A program made the translations under genes and the position numbers. A stretch of DNA of 64,000 nucleotides from Cacajao melanocephalus (Eukaryota; Chordata; Mammalia; Primates; Pitheciidae). A model generated the notes under the pieces. The model had not been told where the DNA came from. It saw only the letters and a list, made by a program, of their open reading frames with translations, and ran no database searches. Positions 38,282-50,147 of this stretch are shown here, piece by piece. The stretch's first letter is position 1. Each line of letters opens with the position of its first letter. Location of the stretch: contig CAUYLG010004984.1 of assembly GCA_963573385.1 (NCBI GenBank), forward strand, positions 58,371 to 122,370. The letters run 5' to 3'.

Positions 38282-38694
38282 TTTGTAGATGGTGGAGGCC
38301 TAAATAATCTGAACTTATTTGGTATACTAAACATTTAGCATTTTGTGGGGAATGGTATGATGTGTACAAAGCGGTGTTCAGGAACACTGAGCTGATTGCA
38401 GTATTTAGGATGGACTAGGGAGGGAGAGATTGGAGGCTGGATGACCAGTTAGTGGGGAAGCATGGGTAGACCTAGTAAGGGTTGGCAAGGATCTGTTACC
38501 TGGTGGTGACAGGAGAGTGTCGTGACAGAGATGGGGCGTATGCAAGAGGATATTAGGAAGACATAAGAAAAAGATTTGGTTACTGGTGAGAGAGAAAGAA
38601 AGAAGACTCGGTGCCTAGCACCAGAGTTTTGAATATAGGAGACAGGGTGAAGAGTTTGATGATAAAATGATCAAGAGACATTAGAGACCAATAT
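38282..38694. other. non-repetitive interval
   Basis: No gene or repeat is recognised. Confidence 0.4.
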
Positions 38695-38915
38695 TTAGGG
38701 CATGGGCACTGGAGCCAAAAGGCCTAAATCTAAAACCTGGCTTCCTGTTTTACAAACTGTAATCCCTCTGTTTCCTCCTGTGCAAAATGGGATTAATAAC
38801 TACGTCTAGCATCTACTTAATGAGGGTATTATGAGATAATTCGTATAAAAATGCTTAGAACAGTGCCTAGGATGTAGCATGCATACAACAGGTGCTGGCT
38901 TTTATTATTAATTGT
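38695..38915 (+). mobile_element. MIR SINE
   Basis: In sense: 'gggcatgggcactggagcca', 'tccctctgtttcctcctgtg', 'caaaatgggattaataacta', 'aatgcttagaacagtgccta', 'ggatgtagcatgcatacaac'. Confidence 0.88.
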
Positions 38916-38943
38916 ATAGTCTCATTTTAAAAATAACAAAATA

Positions 38944-39264
38944 GGGGTGGGCACAGTGGTTAACACCTGTAATCCCAGCACTTTGGGCAGCCGAGGCAGG
39001 ATAATCACTTGAGGCCAGGAGTTCAAGAACAGCATGGGCAACATGGCAAAACCCTGTCTCTACAAAAAATTTAAAAATAAAAAACATTAGCTGGGTGTGG
39101 TGGTGTGTGCCTAGATTCCTAGCCACTCAGGAGGCTGAGGAGGGAAGATCACTTGAGCCCAGGAATTTGAGGCTGAAGTGAGCCTTGACTGCACACCTGT
39201 ACTCTGGCTTGGGTGATGGAGTGAGACTCTGTCTCAAAGAAAAAAACAAAAATAAAAAATAAAT
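38944..39264 (+). mobile_element. AluJ element
   Basis: A full-length dimeric Alu in sense: 'gggtgggcacagtggttaac' at the start, 'gggcaacatggcaaaaccct' and 'gatcacttgagcccaggaat', which are AluJ signatures, and a long AT-rich tail. The middle A-rich linker is expanded ('aatttaaaaataaaaaacat'). Confidence 0.92.
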
Positions 39265-39514
39265 ATATATATTTTAAATAATGATATAAAGTAAAAATGT
39301 TAAAGATAGAAAGCAAGTTTAAGGCTTTAAATGGCTTTAAATGGTTGAGTTTCAACTCACCCTGGGCAGCAAAGAGAACACTAAGAATAAAGGCTTGGAA
39401 AAGGGGAAGTCCTAGCATCATGGGTGTGTGTTCACATAGAGAGCAACTTGGTTTCATAGGAGTGGAAAAGAAGGCTGGAAGGTCAAAGATTAAAGTATAA
39501 AAGCACACATTGTG
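39265..39514. other. non-repetitive interval
   Basis: A small tandem of 'ggctttaaat' units lies near 39323-39345; otherwise nothing is recognised. Confidence 0.4.
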
Positions 39515-39745
39515 GTCCAGAGCTCAGGCTGTAGTGAAATCTCTTCTGTCTCTCTTAGTAGCTATGAACCCCTGGGAAGGGGAATTACTTAACCTCTCTA
39601 TACCTTAGTTCTCCCATTTGTAAAATGGGTATAAGCATAGTAGTTACTACATGGAGTAGCTGTAAAGGTTTAAAAAGCAAATGTGAGGCCCAAGCAGAGC
39701 CTATCACAAAATAAGTCCTCTGTAAATGTGTAGCCTTTCTTATTC
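39515..39745 (+). mobile_element. MIR SINE
   Basis: In sense: 'gaattacttaacctctctat', 'ttctcccatttgtaaaatgg', 'gagtagctgtaaaggtttaa', 'gagcctatcacaaaataagt'. Confidence 0.85.
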
Positions 39746-40574
39746 CTGTGACGACATTTAAGGAAACTAGAGACTAGGGAAGCCCCAGGAAAGGAAGGCC
39801 TCAAAGGCACAGAGGAATTTGCCCGGTGCAATTGTCCTTGCAGGAGTTCTCTGTCTCTGTCTCTATCTCTGCTACACTGCATCAGGGTTAGGAAGAATGC
39901 TTTTCTGAGAACTTGATCAACTCCTTTAGGATCAATGGGCAAAATCCCAAACTTTTCATTTAAATGGAGTTGACCTAAATCTGCTGAATGAAAATGTCTT
40001 TAGGATCAGCCCCTGGAGCTTTTCAAGTGGCATTGATTGGGCTGCCTGGAAAATCCTCTGACTTACAGAAATCTCCTCTTTAGTGAGGCTGACATAAAAC
40101 CCCCAGATTGCTCCTTTTCCATTCAGGAGGAGGAGGGGCAGCTCATCATTGAGAAAGCAGCAGCTCAGACTCTGGCTCTTGCATTTAGCTCTGTATCACA
40201 TCCATCAGGATCTCACACCACAAAGTTGCTCATTTTCTAATCCACAGTGACTGTGGGTTATTTCTTCTTAAGCGTCTTAATTTGCTGCTTAGAAAATTAC
40301 TTTGGGTGAAGGCAATTAGTGTTACACATTTTTGAGGAGAAAATTGCAGCCTAGCCCACTCTGACTGCATGGGTCAGGGATTTACTCTGCATCTCATTTG
40401 ATTCTTCTTTCTTTTGTTCATAGCTCTGATTCAAACAATCTGGCTCCTTAAAAACTCTGAAATGGTATCCTGGTGCCATGTTTAAAATTTATGGAAGCAA
40501 CAGTTAGCAAAAGAGAAGAGCTTGGGTATGAGGACTATAGGTGACAAATAGTGCTGGCTTCAACAAGGTTTTCC
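39746..40574. other. non-repetitive interval
   Basis: No gene is recognised. 40180-40330 contains several AATTA-type cores and could be regulatory; this was not tested. Confidence 0.35.
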
Positions 40575-40740
40575 CAGCCAGGTTCAGAGGCTCACATCTA
40601 TAATCCCAGCACATTGGGAGGCCGAGGTGGGAGAATTGCTTGAGGCCAGGACTTTGAGACCAGCCGGGCAACATACTGAGACCCTGTCTCTATTCTTATT
40701 TAAAAATAAAATAAAATAAAATAAAATTTTTAAATAAAAA
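40575..40740 (+). mobile_element. FLAM (free left Alu monomer)
   Basis: A single Alu arm in sense: 'ccagccaggttcagaggctc', 'gcacattgggaggccgaggt', 'gagaccagccgggcaacata', 'ctgagaccctgtctctattc', ending in an (AAAAT)n-type tail at about 40703-40730. Confidence 0.88.
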
Positions 40741-43568
40741 ATTTTAAAAGGAAGGTTTGCTCTGTTCTTATTAGTTGGCAAACACTGTGTATGGCTTTTC
40801 TCGAGGAGGAGTGTGTGGAGGGGGCGGGGGTTGGAGGCTGAATAGGGAATGGAGATTGACTTAGGAAAGTTTCTTTTAAAATTTTCCTAGTGATCAGACT
40901 CTCTAATGTCATCTTGGTCATTTCTGGAAAAGTCATTGCGGAAATCTCTGCTAGGCCAGTCAAATAAAAATTACTGATGGGAAAGAAAGTCAAAAGGGCA
41001 TAGTCAGTACAAGCTGGAAAAATCAGTCTCAGAAAGAGATGAGCAAGAAGGAGTCTAGGGCCTGTAGGGGCCTTTAGCTTTGCCTTCTCCATTTGTGGAG
41101 GCAACAGAACTACCCAGAGGCTGACTTGACCTCTCCTGTCTGACCACAGGCCTGACTACACTGACTGCTTGGCAGAAGGTCTGACTGCGTGCCTGAACGC
41201 GCTAGACATGGAAGTAGAGTTGCAGCTAGTGTGTTCAGGGCCCCCCTCTGGCTTTTTCAACCCTAGATTCCGTGATTCCTAGCTCTCACTGTTCATAGGA
41301 CACAATCCTCTACCTGAGACATGTTCTCTACCCCAGGCCCCAGGTGAACATTCAGATGGCCCCTTCACTTTTCCATGGCATGGGATGTGGGTCTTTGGAT
41401 GTCAGGATTATTTTGTCCTTCCTCAGGTGGAAGGCTGGGACCTACTAGGATTGTAGATGAGGTAAGCAGGGTCCAGATAGCATAGTGGTGGCAGCTTTGA
41501 TGACAGCTCCGTGTGGAGCCCAGTGAGTCTTCCTCCAAGGACCCTACTGTGTATGGTGTGGGCGAGTTCTCTCTCGCTGCTCACAACTCCTCGCCCTTGT
41601 CCCTGCAGCTTGTTTCTGAGAGCTTCATTGTTTTGTGCCTGGCTCCTAGGCTGTGAAAAATCATGCCTCTCACAGCCTCAGCGTCTTTCCCAAAATACAG
41701 AAATAATAATCCAGGCTAAACATACACTCCTGAGATTCAGTCTTTGGAGCTTTGTTCTTTTAGGAGTATGGTGTTTATTAGAGAAGAGAGGGTAAAAGTG
41801 TCATTTATCTCCAAATATGTGGGAATGTTATTGAATTGTCATCAACAAGGAGTGCAGCCCTCATAAGTGGAACAACCTTTTCTCCCCTGATGGATGATTG
41901 TGTTTCTGGAAATCAGTCAGGCCTTTATGCTAACAGGGCCCAGGTCTGGATTCTATAATGTAGAGAGTAGTTTACTCAGTGGAGTCCTTCAGTCCTACAA
42001 TTAAGTCTTCCCCATAGACCCACCCGCCCGTCAACTTTCTCACTCATAAATCCAACACTGCTTTGTCTGAAATACAGCAGATTTGCTTTCATTTTCATTT
42101 GAATTTGAAGTGGGAGGTTGGAAGGGTAAGGTCTGGGCTCCAAGAGTAAGTATAAGTTATAATTATATTTCTTCACATTGTGCCTTTGATTATGTTTTGA
42201 TTTGATGGATTGCATATCCCCTACTGCACACACCAGGATCCTTCTGACAAAACTAAATAGATGTATTTTCATTAACCTACCCAGTGACTTCCCAGAAATA
42301 CCTTTTGAGAAGTTTCCCCAGTGTTTCATGACAGAGTCTGTTTCTAAAATCTTACCCTAAAGGCACAAAATTGCTATTGTGAAATACTCTCTAGAGACCT
42401 TGGGACATTTCTCTTCCAATGCAGGATCTATTAAGGGCCCCTGATGTGACCACTCTGATTGAACCAATTATTTGCTTTATTTAAGTACCAGGACAGACTG
42501 AAGCTTGCCTTCCTGAAGTGATCTTTCCTTTGACTAAATGGGAGAACACCAAATCAACAAATTATTTGAGCTTGTATAGTGATGACCTCAGGGGCACAGT
42601 ATCTGAATCCAGCAACCACATCCTTGTTATGTGACCACAGAAAAAAATCACTTTCTGTCTCAGTTTTCATGACTGTTAAGGATAAGCTGAGAGTTCCATT
42701 TATGCCCCCAAATTGCCAGTCAATATTCATAACTGGTAGGCTGGGATAAGTATTGTTAAGAAATACTCAATAATGTTAATAATCATAACTATCATTTCTA
42801 GCATTTGTTTGCCTTGAGTTGGTAAGCACGGAAGGACTGTTTTGTGTTAGGGGCTAAAAGAGGAGGATGAAAGTTGGGGGTGGTTATACACTTATTTGGA
42901 TTTTTTAATGCCTAATGCCTGCATCCCTGAGAAAGTATAAAAAGACAGTTTATATGAAGGAGAGACTGTTATGTGTTCGCCATTCCACCTCTTATGCTAG
43001 TCTTGAGTTTACTAAAAAGTTAGGTTAGAATAGCAATTAGAGAAGTTGAATTTCTTAGAAACTTTGTGAGATTCTGGACAAAAACAGTGCTACTTTTAGG
43101 GCTGGAGATTCTGAGTTGAGACAAAAGACAGTTTTCCCATTGCTATGTGGAACTTAGCTCCCCCTGACACCTCAAAACTTCCAGCTACATTGAAGACAGG
43201 AAGGTGGCACTGAACATGAACACGGGCATTCTCCCACATTCTCCCACATCACTGTGGAGTCAATGGTAGGGAAGCTGGCCAAGGTGTAGCTGGAAACAGG
43301 GAGACCATGGCTTGGACTGAAGGAGTGTGACTCACATGCCGCTCCCAAGCCAAAGGGAGATTCTCTCTAGAAGCAGTAGGAAATATCTTGAAGGAAGGTG
43401 TTTAAAGTAGTTGAGCAAGGTGGGAAAATTGGAGACTTTTCATAAGTGAGTGTGAAGAAGAAATTCAGGATTATTGATGTCATTGTGATTTCACTTGTAA
43501 CTGCAGAAAATAAGAAATAAAAGTTGCTTTAAATATTTAAAAAATAAACAGAAACCAATTAATCATGA

Positions 43569-43569
<1 letters not shown>
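40741..43569. other. 2.8-kb mostly non-repetitive interval
   Basis: No gene is recognised. 42600-42690 weakly resembles a MIR in sense ('ccttgttatgtgaccacaga'). A 10-bp direct duplication of attctcccac lies near 43228-43247. Confidence 0.4.

Positions 43570-43614
<45 letters not shown>
43570..43614 (+). repeat. (TG)n microsatellite
   Basis: About 22 uninterrupted TG units directly next to the inverted L1M piece. Confidence 0.98.
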
Positions 43615-43616
<2 letters not shown>

Positions 43617-43619
43617 TCT

Positions 43620-43857
43620 GGATTCCCTTGTGTTCTATTTTTTATATGTTTAGGTTTATGCCAATACCTCATTGTTTAGTTTATTATAGGTAAGTAAGTC
43701 TAAAAATCAGGTAAAATAAAACCTCAAAAATTATTGCTTTCTCCCCCCACAATTGTTTAGACTATTCTAGGTCCCTTGCATTTCCATATAAATTTTTTAA
43801 TAAGCTAGTCAATTTCTAAAATAGAAAAAGAGCCTGCTGGGATTTGGATTGAATTTG
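43620..43857 (-). mobile_element. L1M ORF2 fragment, inverted part
   Basis: The plus strand is the reverse complement of L1 ORF2: 'gtttatgccaatacctcatt', 'gactattctaggtcccttgc', 'atttccatataaatttttta', 'gagcctgctgggatttggat'. In consensus order it lies immediately upstream of the direct-orientation piece that follows. Confidence 0.82.
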
Positions 43858-44310
43858 ACAAAAGTGCCAAAGTAACTCAATGAACAAAGTACAGTCTTTG
43901 CAAAAAATGTTGCTGAAAAGATTGAATAGACTTACACAAGGGAAAAATAAAAACTCTCCATTCTTACCTTATCATATACAAAAATTAACTTGAAATGAAT
44001 TATAAGAAGAAAACATAAGAGAATGTCTTTGCAGCCTTGGGTTAGGGGAAGAATTCTTAAATAAGGGATTAAAATGCAGAAACCATAAAAGAACTAGTCA
44101 ATAATTGTACTTCATCAAAATTTAAAACTTTAAGACACTAGAGAAAACGAAAAGGCAAGCTACAGACTGTCAGAAAATATTTGCAAACCATATATCTGAC
44201 AAAAAACTCTTAGAACTCAATAATAAGGCAACAAACAATACAATAAAATAAATGGGCAATAAAATAAATAGTAAATTGGACACTAATTCCAAATAAGACC
44301 TAGGAACAGC
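43858..44310 (+). mobile_element. L1M ORF2 fragment, direct part (5' of nested L1P)
   Basis: In sense: 'acaaaagtgccaaagtaact', 'catatacaaaaattaacttg', 'gtacttcatcaaaatttaaa', 'aaatatttgcaaaccatata', 'ctcttagaactcaataataa'. These follow L1M ORF2 order until the target duplication of the younger L1. Confidence 0.85.
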
Positions 44311-44321
44311 AAAAGAGTGCA

Positions 44322-44811
44322 CATGCACACGAATGTTCATTGCAGCACTGTTTGCAATAGCAAAGACTGGGAACCAACCCAAATGCCCATCAATGATAGA
44401 CTGGACAGGGAAAATGTGGCACATAAACACCATTGAATACTATGCAGCCATAAAAAACAATAAGTTCATGTCCTTTGTAGGGACATGGATGAACCTGGAA
44501 AACATCATTTTCAGCAAGCTGACACAAGAACAGAAAATCAAACACCGAATGTTCTCTTGTAGGCGGATGTTGAACAATGAGATCACATAGACATAAGGAA
44601 GGAAGCATCACACACTGGGGTCTGTTGGGGGGAACTAGGGGAGGGACAGCAGAGGGTAGGGAGTTGGGGAGGGATAACATGGGGAGAAATGCCAGATATA
44701 GATGATGGGGAGGAAGGCAGCACACCACACTGCCATGTATGTACCTATGCAACAATCCTGCCTGTTCTTCACATGTACCCCAAAACTTAAAACGCAATAA
44801 AATATTTTAAA
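44322..44811 (+). mobile_element. L1P (L1PA/L1PB) 3' end, nested insertion
   Basis: A severely 5'-truncated primate L1: the ORF2 C-terminal region ('gcagcactgtttgcaatagc', 'gtttgtaggg'-type 'catgtcctttgtagggacat') and the 3' UTR ending 'caataaaatattttaaaaaa'. The target duplication aaaagagtgca is exact at 44311-44321 and 44812-44822, so both borders are firm. It interrupts an L1M element. Confidence 0.95.
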
Positions 44812-44822
44812 AAAAGAGTGCA

Positions 44823-45125
44823 TGCAAAGATGCTCAATATCATTAGTCATTCAAATAATGCAAATTGAAACTATGGTAAGCTGCTACTGCACAACCACTA
44901 GAACGGCTGATATTAAAGACTAACAAGACCAAATGTTGTGGAGCATGGAGGGCAACTGGAATTGTCATATGTCACTGTTAGGAATGCAAAATGATAGTGC
45001 TACTTTGGAAAACAATTTGACAGTTTATTATAATGTTAAATATACATGTATATATAACTCAGAAATCCTATTTCTAGGTATTCACCAAAGGGAAGTGAGC
45101 ATGTATATCTATACAAAGACATAAC
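44823..45125 (+). mobile_element. L1M ORF2 fragment, direct part (3' of nested L1P)
   Basis: 'aaagatgctcaatatcatta', 'aatgcaaattgaaactatgg', 'ttggaaaacaatttgacagt' and 'cctatttctaggtattcacc' continue the L1M ORF2 exactly where the 5' part stopped. It ends well short of the L1 3' terminus. Confidence 0.88.
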
Positions 45126-45353
45126 AATTACTTTTCCACTATAAGTAGGATATCTTCCTAATACTTGGTTTGCCATTTTTTAAAAGCTAACATTTCTCTA
45201 CAAAGAATTTCATTTTTAATGTTTTGAATGACTGAATATTTTGGTTCTTTCTCTCCTTTACTGGAAACTTAGAACACATAACGAGGACTCTTTTATCAAC
45301 ATTGGACTCTTAAAAGGGTGTTATGATTTTTGACAGAATAGAAAAGGGATTTT
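45126..45353. other. short non-repetitive interval
   Basis: Nothing is recognised. Confidence 0.4.
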
Positions 45354-45511
45354 AGACCCCAACTGGTACATATTAGGTTGGTGCAAAAGTAATTGCGGTC
45401 TTTGCCATTAATGAACCCAAACTGGTACATATTAGATTGGTGCAAAGTGCTACCAGACCCAAACTGGTACATATTAGGCTGGTGCAAAAGTAATTGTGGT
45501 TCTGCCATGAC
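45354..45511 (+). mobile_element. half-MADE1 (Hsmar1 MITE) in a three-copy tandem
   Basis: The MADE1 terminus ttaggttggtgcaaaagta is preceded by 'ccaactggtacata' and followed by about 20 bp of the element. The composite unit appears three times (about 45354-45412, 45413-45454, 45455-45511); copy 2 is shortened. Each shows the TA insertion context. Only one arm of the normal palindrome is present, so it cannot fold into the MADE1 hairpin that yields miR-548 family precursors. Confidence 0.88.
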
Positions 45512-47964
45512 TATATGTATGTCCGGCCATCAGGACCTGAGAAGATTCTAGGTTTTTAGATTTTGTGTGTGTGTTGCTACCTCTGAAACTCCTTAAAATC
45601 TTAAGGAAGCAATTATGAGTGTCATTTCCTTTAGCTTTTTCCTTCAGGTTACTTTTACATGTAGCCTGTCTTTATGTGTCTTAAGTATTTAACTGCACGA
45701 ATGGAGTCTTCTAGTTTTCTTCTTCAGGGTTAGATTCTGTGTAGGTACAGATCTTGACCTCTGACATCTTTATGCACAAAGAACAATGGTCAAATCAGCA
45801 GTCATTACTCTTTGGTTTAAGAGGAGGTCAGCCAGGACAATGAGCTGAAAGTCAAGGTAACAAAAGAGCCGAGGGCTGCACTGGGTCCTCTTCACAAATG
45901 AGTGAACTTGATTCTTGCTTATTAGGATGTGAGGAATCTGGGGCTATTTCAGGAATGTTAGCAATTTTGCCCTAAAGGGACTTTGATCTTTTTGCTCCTC
46001 CCCTTGCTTGGTCATTAACTAGGAACGTAAAGACCAGCTCCATGACTGCCTCTACTCAAAGAGTCACTGCTTACCACGTAAATAAATCTTCTCTTATTGT
46101 TCTCTTTTCCTGGAAGAAAAAACACCAATCCTCTCAATTCCCCTGAGAGGAGCTTCAACTTCCATTTTCAAAACTATTTGCCCCAGTCGATGCCCTATCT
46201 AAAAAAGCATGTCTTTGAAACTGGTAAGCAAAGGCCAGAGAAGGAAAATGAGGCTCTGCTAGCCACAACTCCCTCAAGTAAGAATTCCCTTCTGTCTTCC
46301 CCAACCCATCCTCAAATCCCACCAGAGATGGGGTTTCCAGTGGCTCTAGGAAATTCCTCAACAACAGAAGAGGGGGAAATTCCGTACAACTTCCACTGTA
46401 TCTGGCCACAAGAAGGTAGTATATTACCCACCCTTTCTTTCCCTTTAGGCTTTTAACTGTTAGCAGTGGCAATTAATATAAATTAGCCAATGACGTTTTA
46501 AGCTTCATTCTTCAGGAAACAGCTAGTTTGCTAATGGTGAGGCCTACTTACCTCCCAGAGAAGTCTGTGGGGGTTCTTCATGTGAAGGAACTCTCCAAAA
46601 TCCTCATGTTTCCACATAGGTGAGGATCAAAGGAAGAATTCCATTGTCTCCTTTTAAATTCTGTTCCTCAGACTATAGTCTGGGTAGAGTCATCTTTCGT
46701 TCAAATTCTCCCCACATATTTCCGAGGTTTAGGGGCTGTCATCTACAAGATTTAAAGAACTGCATGCATTTGATTGTGTTTTCAAAAATTAAGAGGCAAA
46801 TTCCCTCAGAGCAATTACTAAGACTTGTGTAAGAGTCCCTCACCTTAGGAAAAGAAATCGCCAGCACACTTGTTCAAACAAAACCCATGCTAGTTTTCTT
46901 TATTTTATAATCTTATAAAAATGTTTTACTTACACCATGGGATTCCAAACATGTTTATGAACATTTTCCAAATGTTTTGAAGTCCAGGGTTGAGAGCTCA
47001 GTAATTGTCAGTAGATGAGTTAGAGAGTATGTTCGCACTGGCCGCATTCCTCTTCCTATCCCACTCGCCGGGGCCACCTCTGGCAGACTCACAGTGACTT
47101 CGGTGTGGTTGGCTAATTTTGGAGACCCGCTTTGATTTATGAAGTTCTCACAGGGCAATGTTTTCAAATGAGTTGTCTGTGTGGCCATCAGCCCAGTGGT
47201 TTCCAGGGTGCTTTCCCACTTGCTATCTCCGTGAGTCCCACAGTCACAAAAGAGGGTGGGCCCTTGGCGCCATGCTTGAGAGACTTGGGTTGTTCTAATA
47301 AGTTCAATGTTCTAGCTAATGGAAATTTATCTCATATACTATACAATTGATAAATAAAAATTTATTGAGGAATTCCTAATCGTTCACAGTTAGTATTCAG
47401 TCAAGCACTTTTAAATTTAAAAATAAAAGTATCCTGGGCAAGACTGATTTATCTTTGGACAATTCAAAAAGTACATTGGGATTCTACAGTCTTTCAGGCT
47501 CATTTTGCTGAAACTCCATTAACCCTGTTCTTGGCACTCAGTGCTAGGTTATGTTAGATCGTCCTGAAAGATATTTCATACACACAATCCTGGAGGACAA
47601 CATGGCAGTCAGAATTGCAGCAGGCCCCCAACTAATGAAAATGTGTGCTTGCAAAACAGATGCAGGTGGCAGTAATTATTCAATTTACAAAGCATTCACC
47701 TTTAGAATTCCTTTGCATGGCATTTAGATTTCCAATTATACCTATAGCTTTATGAACATACTTCTGGTTCACAGAGTCCCTTTTGTCTCCCTCCAGCATA
47801 ACCACACACTCACACAAACATATCCCTGCAAGATACTCGAATTTGTCTGATGAACTTCCCTCTCAAGTAGTAGAGTCCCTAAGAATAAGATGAAAAAAAG
47901 AATCCCGTTGCTCTCCTATGACCATTCTGCCTTCCTCCTATAATCAATATGCTGCAGTGAGGTC
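45512..47964. other. 2.4-kb non-repetitive interval
   Basis: No repeat is recognised. A 119-codon plus-strand frame at 46097-46456 (Pro/Ser-rich) overlaps a 105-codon minus-strand frame and has no recognisable domain, so I do not call a gene. 47520-47760 contains POU/homeodomain-like cores ('gcagtaattattcaattt'). Confidence 0.35.
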
Positions 47965-48130
47965 TTCTAGATCACCTAATCTGATCTCATTTTTTGGATG
48001 AGCACCCATGGCCCAGAGAAGCTAAGTTACTTAGCCGAAGTCGCAGAGTTTGTTAGTGGCAGAGCTGGGACTAGAAACCAAGCCATGAGCCTCACATCAC
48101 AGCCTCTGCTCTTGCCACTAAATTCTCTTC
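47965..48130 (-). mobile_element. MIR SINE, antisense
   Basis: 'agatcacctaatctgatctc', 'gcccagagaagctaagttac', 'ttagtggcagagctgggact' and 'agaaaccaagccatgagcct' match the reverse complement of MIR. Confidence 0.82.
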
Positions 48131-48238
48131 CCACATTTTCCTTGGAAAGATACGCCTTTTTTTCCCAGAGATCTGCATAGACAACAACTTTACAGTCTGC
48201 CTGAGTAACTCATTTTCCAGATTTAATCATGTACATGG

Positions 48239-48315
48239 TCTTTTTCTAGATACCATAAAATCAAACAAGTATATCAAGAAAAAGGAGAATGGTAACACTC
48301 TGTGTTCTCCCTCTT
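48239..48315 (+). repeat. unclassified ~77-bp repeat, copy A
   Basis: Shares 'agataccataaaatcaaaca' and 'ctctgtgttctccctctt' with a second copy at 51525-51604. By eye about 80 percent identical, with a 3-nt gap. I do not recognise the family. Confidence 0.75.
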
Positions 48316-49099
48316 CAACTCTCACTGAAGCACTCCTCTGATTTAATCTGATTGGAGTTGTCCATGTTATAGAAAAAAGGTCACATCTAGATGCAGATGG
48401 GTCGAGGTGGTCACCATTTAATGCAACATACTATTTCTACCCAAAATGGTTATACTAACCTAACCTCTATGATTTTTTTTAACCAAGGCTGAGTATTCTA
48501 AACTCCTTCGCTTTGTCTCAAAACGCTATGTTTTAATCTTTAATTATTTCGATGGGCTTCTCTGAAGCCATCCTATTCTTAACATCTATTCTTCCCATCC
48601 CTCTTGATTGAACGGTGCAGCTCAAGTTGAAATATAGGATTGTACACAGGCCCTGCTCAGTGCTGACCATTGTAGGAAAGTAGCACAGACTTAACAATTT
48701 TCACTGTTAACATTTTACAAAGTTTTAGCACTTTTCTTTTATTAGAATAAAACTCCCACAAGATTAAATCACGTCTTCTTGTAGGCATTGAACTAAAGCA
48801 GCCATTTATTTGGGGCTGTGAATAGAAGCATACAATTTTCGTCATTACAACTATTGTTGCAACAGACTTGATTTTTAAACTACTTAATATATGACATTTT
48901 AGAGGCCTGATCTGTCTTTCTTTGAGGTGGAAATATGTGTCACAGTCTTGTTCTGCTGCCCAATAAATCAAAATGTTGAGCCTCTTGTAATAAAAATAGT
49001 TGCTTTGATGTATAACCTTAAATGTCTAATTTCCTACCAGGAATAATGAGGCTTTCTCCAGCCATTCTGGGGGAACTGGGTTTCCTTTTTTCTGTCCTT
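48316..49099. other. non-repetitive interval
   Basis: No gene or repeat is recognised. A SOX-like 'actattgttgc' lies near 48850. Confidence 0.35.
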
Positions 49100-49560
49100 T
49101 TGTTTTTCTAACATGTGGGCTGTCTAATGACAGGATTTTGTATTCCAGATGTTTTGGTGAGAGAAAGCAGTAAGCGACAGTACACAACTCAGACTTTCAT
49201 ACCACCCAAGTGGCTGTTATGTCACTGGCCAATGTGAGCCTATCCAGACTATCTCTGCCCCCTCCCCTTTATTTAATGTTGCTAACCCTTTAGACATCAA
49301 CAAAAAATAACAGAAATTCTTTTATGCAGCCATTATTACACAGACATCCAAAGAGCAGGGAAAGAATCTAAAACCACACAGAAGTTAAAACCCATGTGGT
49401 TTTAATGAGAAGAAACGAAAGAGATGCTTTAATTAAGTAATGAGACTAGACTCCCCTGTGGTTAATAAAGTGATTTGCCACATGATTAAAGGTACGTATA
49501 TGCAAGTTGAATTTCTGTGGTAACATTCTTGCCCCAATGGAGGCTCTTTGGAAACTGGGA
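49100..49560. promoter_or_regulatory. candidate enhancer with RUNX motif cluster
   Basis: Non-repetitive. Four RUNX-type sites lie within about 150 bp: AACCACA at 49372-49378, TGTGGTT at 49395-49401 and 49457-49463, and TGTGGTA at 49516-49522. The first two sit in an exact 9-bp inverted repeat (aaaaccaca / tgtggtttt). Homeodomain cores ('ctttaattaagtaatgag') are interspersed. This is inference from motifs only. Confidence 0.4.
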
Positions 49561-50147
49561 TTGTTAGTCACCTAAATACTATGATCTTTTGAAACAAGAG
49601 AAGGGGAACAACAAAGAGTCACTTTTGAGATTCTTTCACCGTTATCTCAATGTTTTTTAAAAAACAGAGGATGTTATGCAAGACTACCATCTAGCAGTGG
49701 CACTGTCAGATTTCAAACTGGATATCTCCCCTCTGTTCTTGGCTCTGGGACTGCAGAGGCACCGTGAGGCTCCTGGAAAACAGAGACCAGGTCCTGCTCT
49801 GATCATTCTCTGGAATGCAACAACAGGTGCTTAAGATTTGATCAACTAAAGCCTCCAAGACACCAGTTCATTTAAAAAATGTTCCCATTGATTTATTTTC
49901 CATCTCCCTTCCTGCTTCTCTCTCCCCTGTGCATCACATTGGCATGCCTCCATTGCTTCTTGAAGTCTTTGCCCTCTTTGGGGAATTCTTCTTAGCTTTG
50001 CTATATATTCAGGTGACAGGACCTGATGCAGACCACCAGAAGCCCCTGCTGCTGGGTAAACAGTGAAGGCTGCACAACTGCTGGGAGTGACAGCGGCATC
50101 TTGCTCCAAAGCACTCCACCAGATGCCTGCGTGCTGAGAAGCTGAAG
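49561..50147. other. non-repetitive interval
   Basis: No gene or repeat is recognised. Confidence 0.4.

Noticed and set aside
45371..45511. miR-548-type precursor hairpin from MADE1
   Set aside because: Only one arm of the MADE1 palindrome is present, so the required hairpin cannot form.
46097..46456. 119-codon plus-strand frame as a possible small gene
   Set aside because: No domain, an overlapping long minus-strand frame, and no visible promoter, splice or polyadenylation context.
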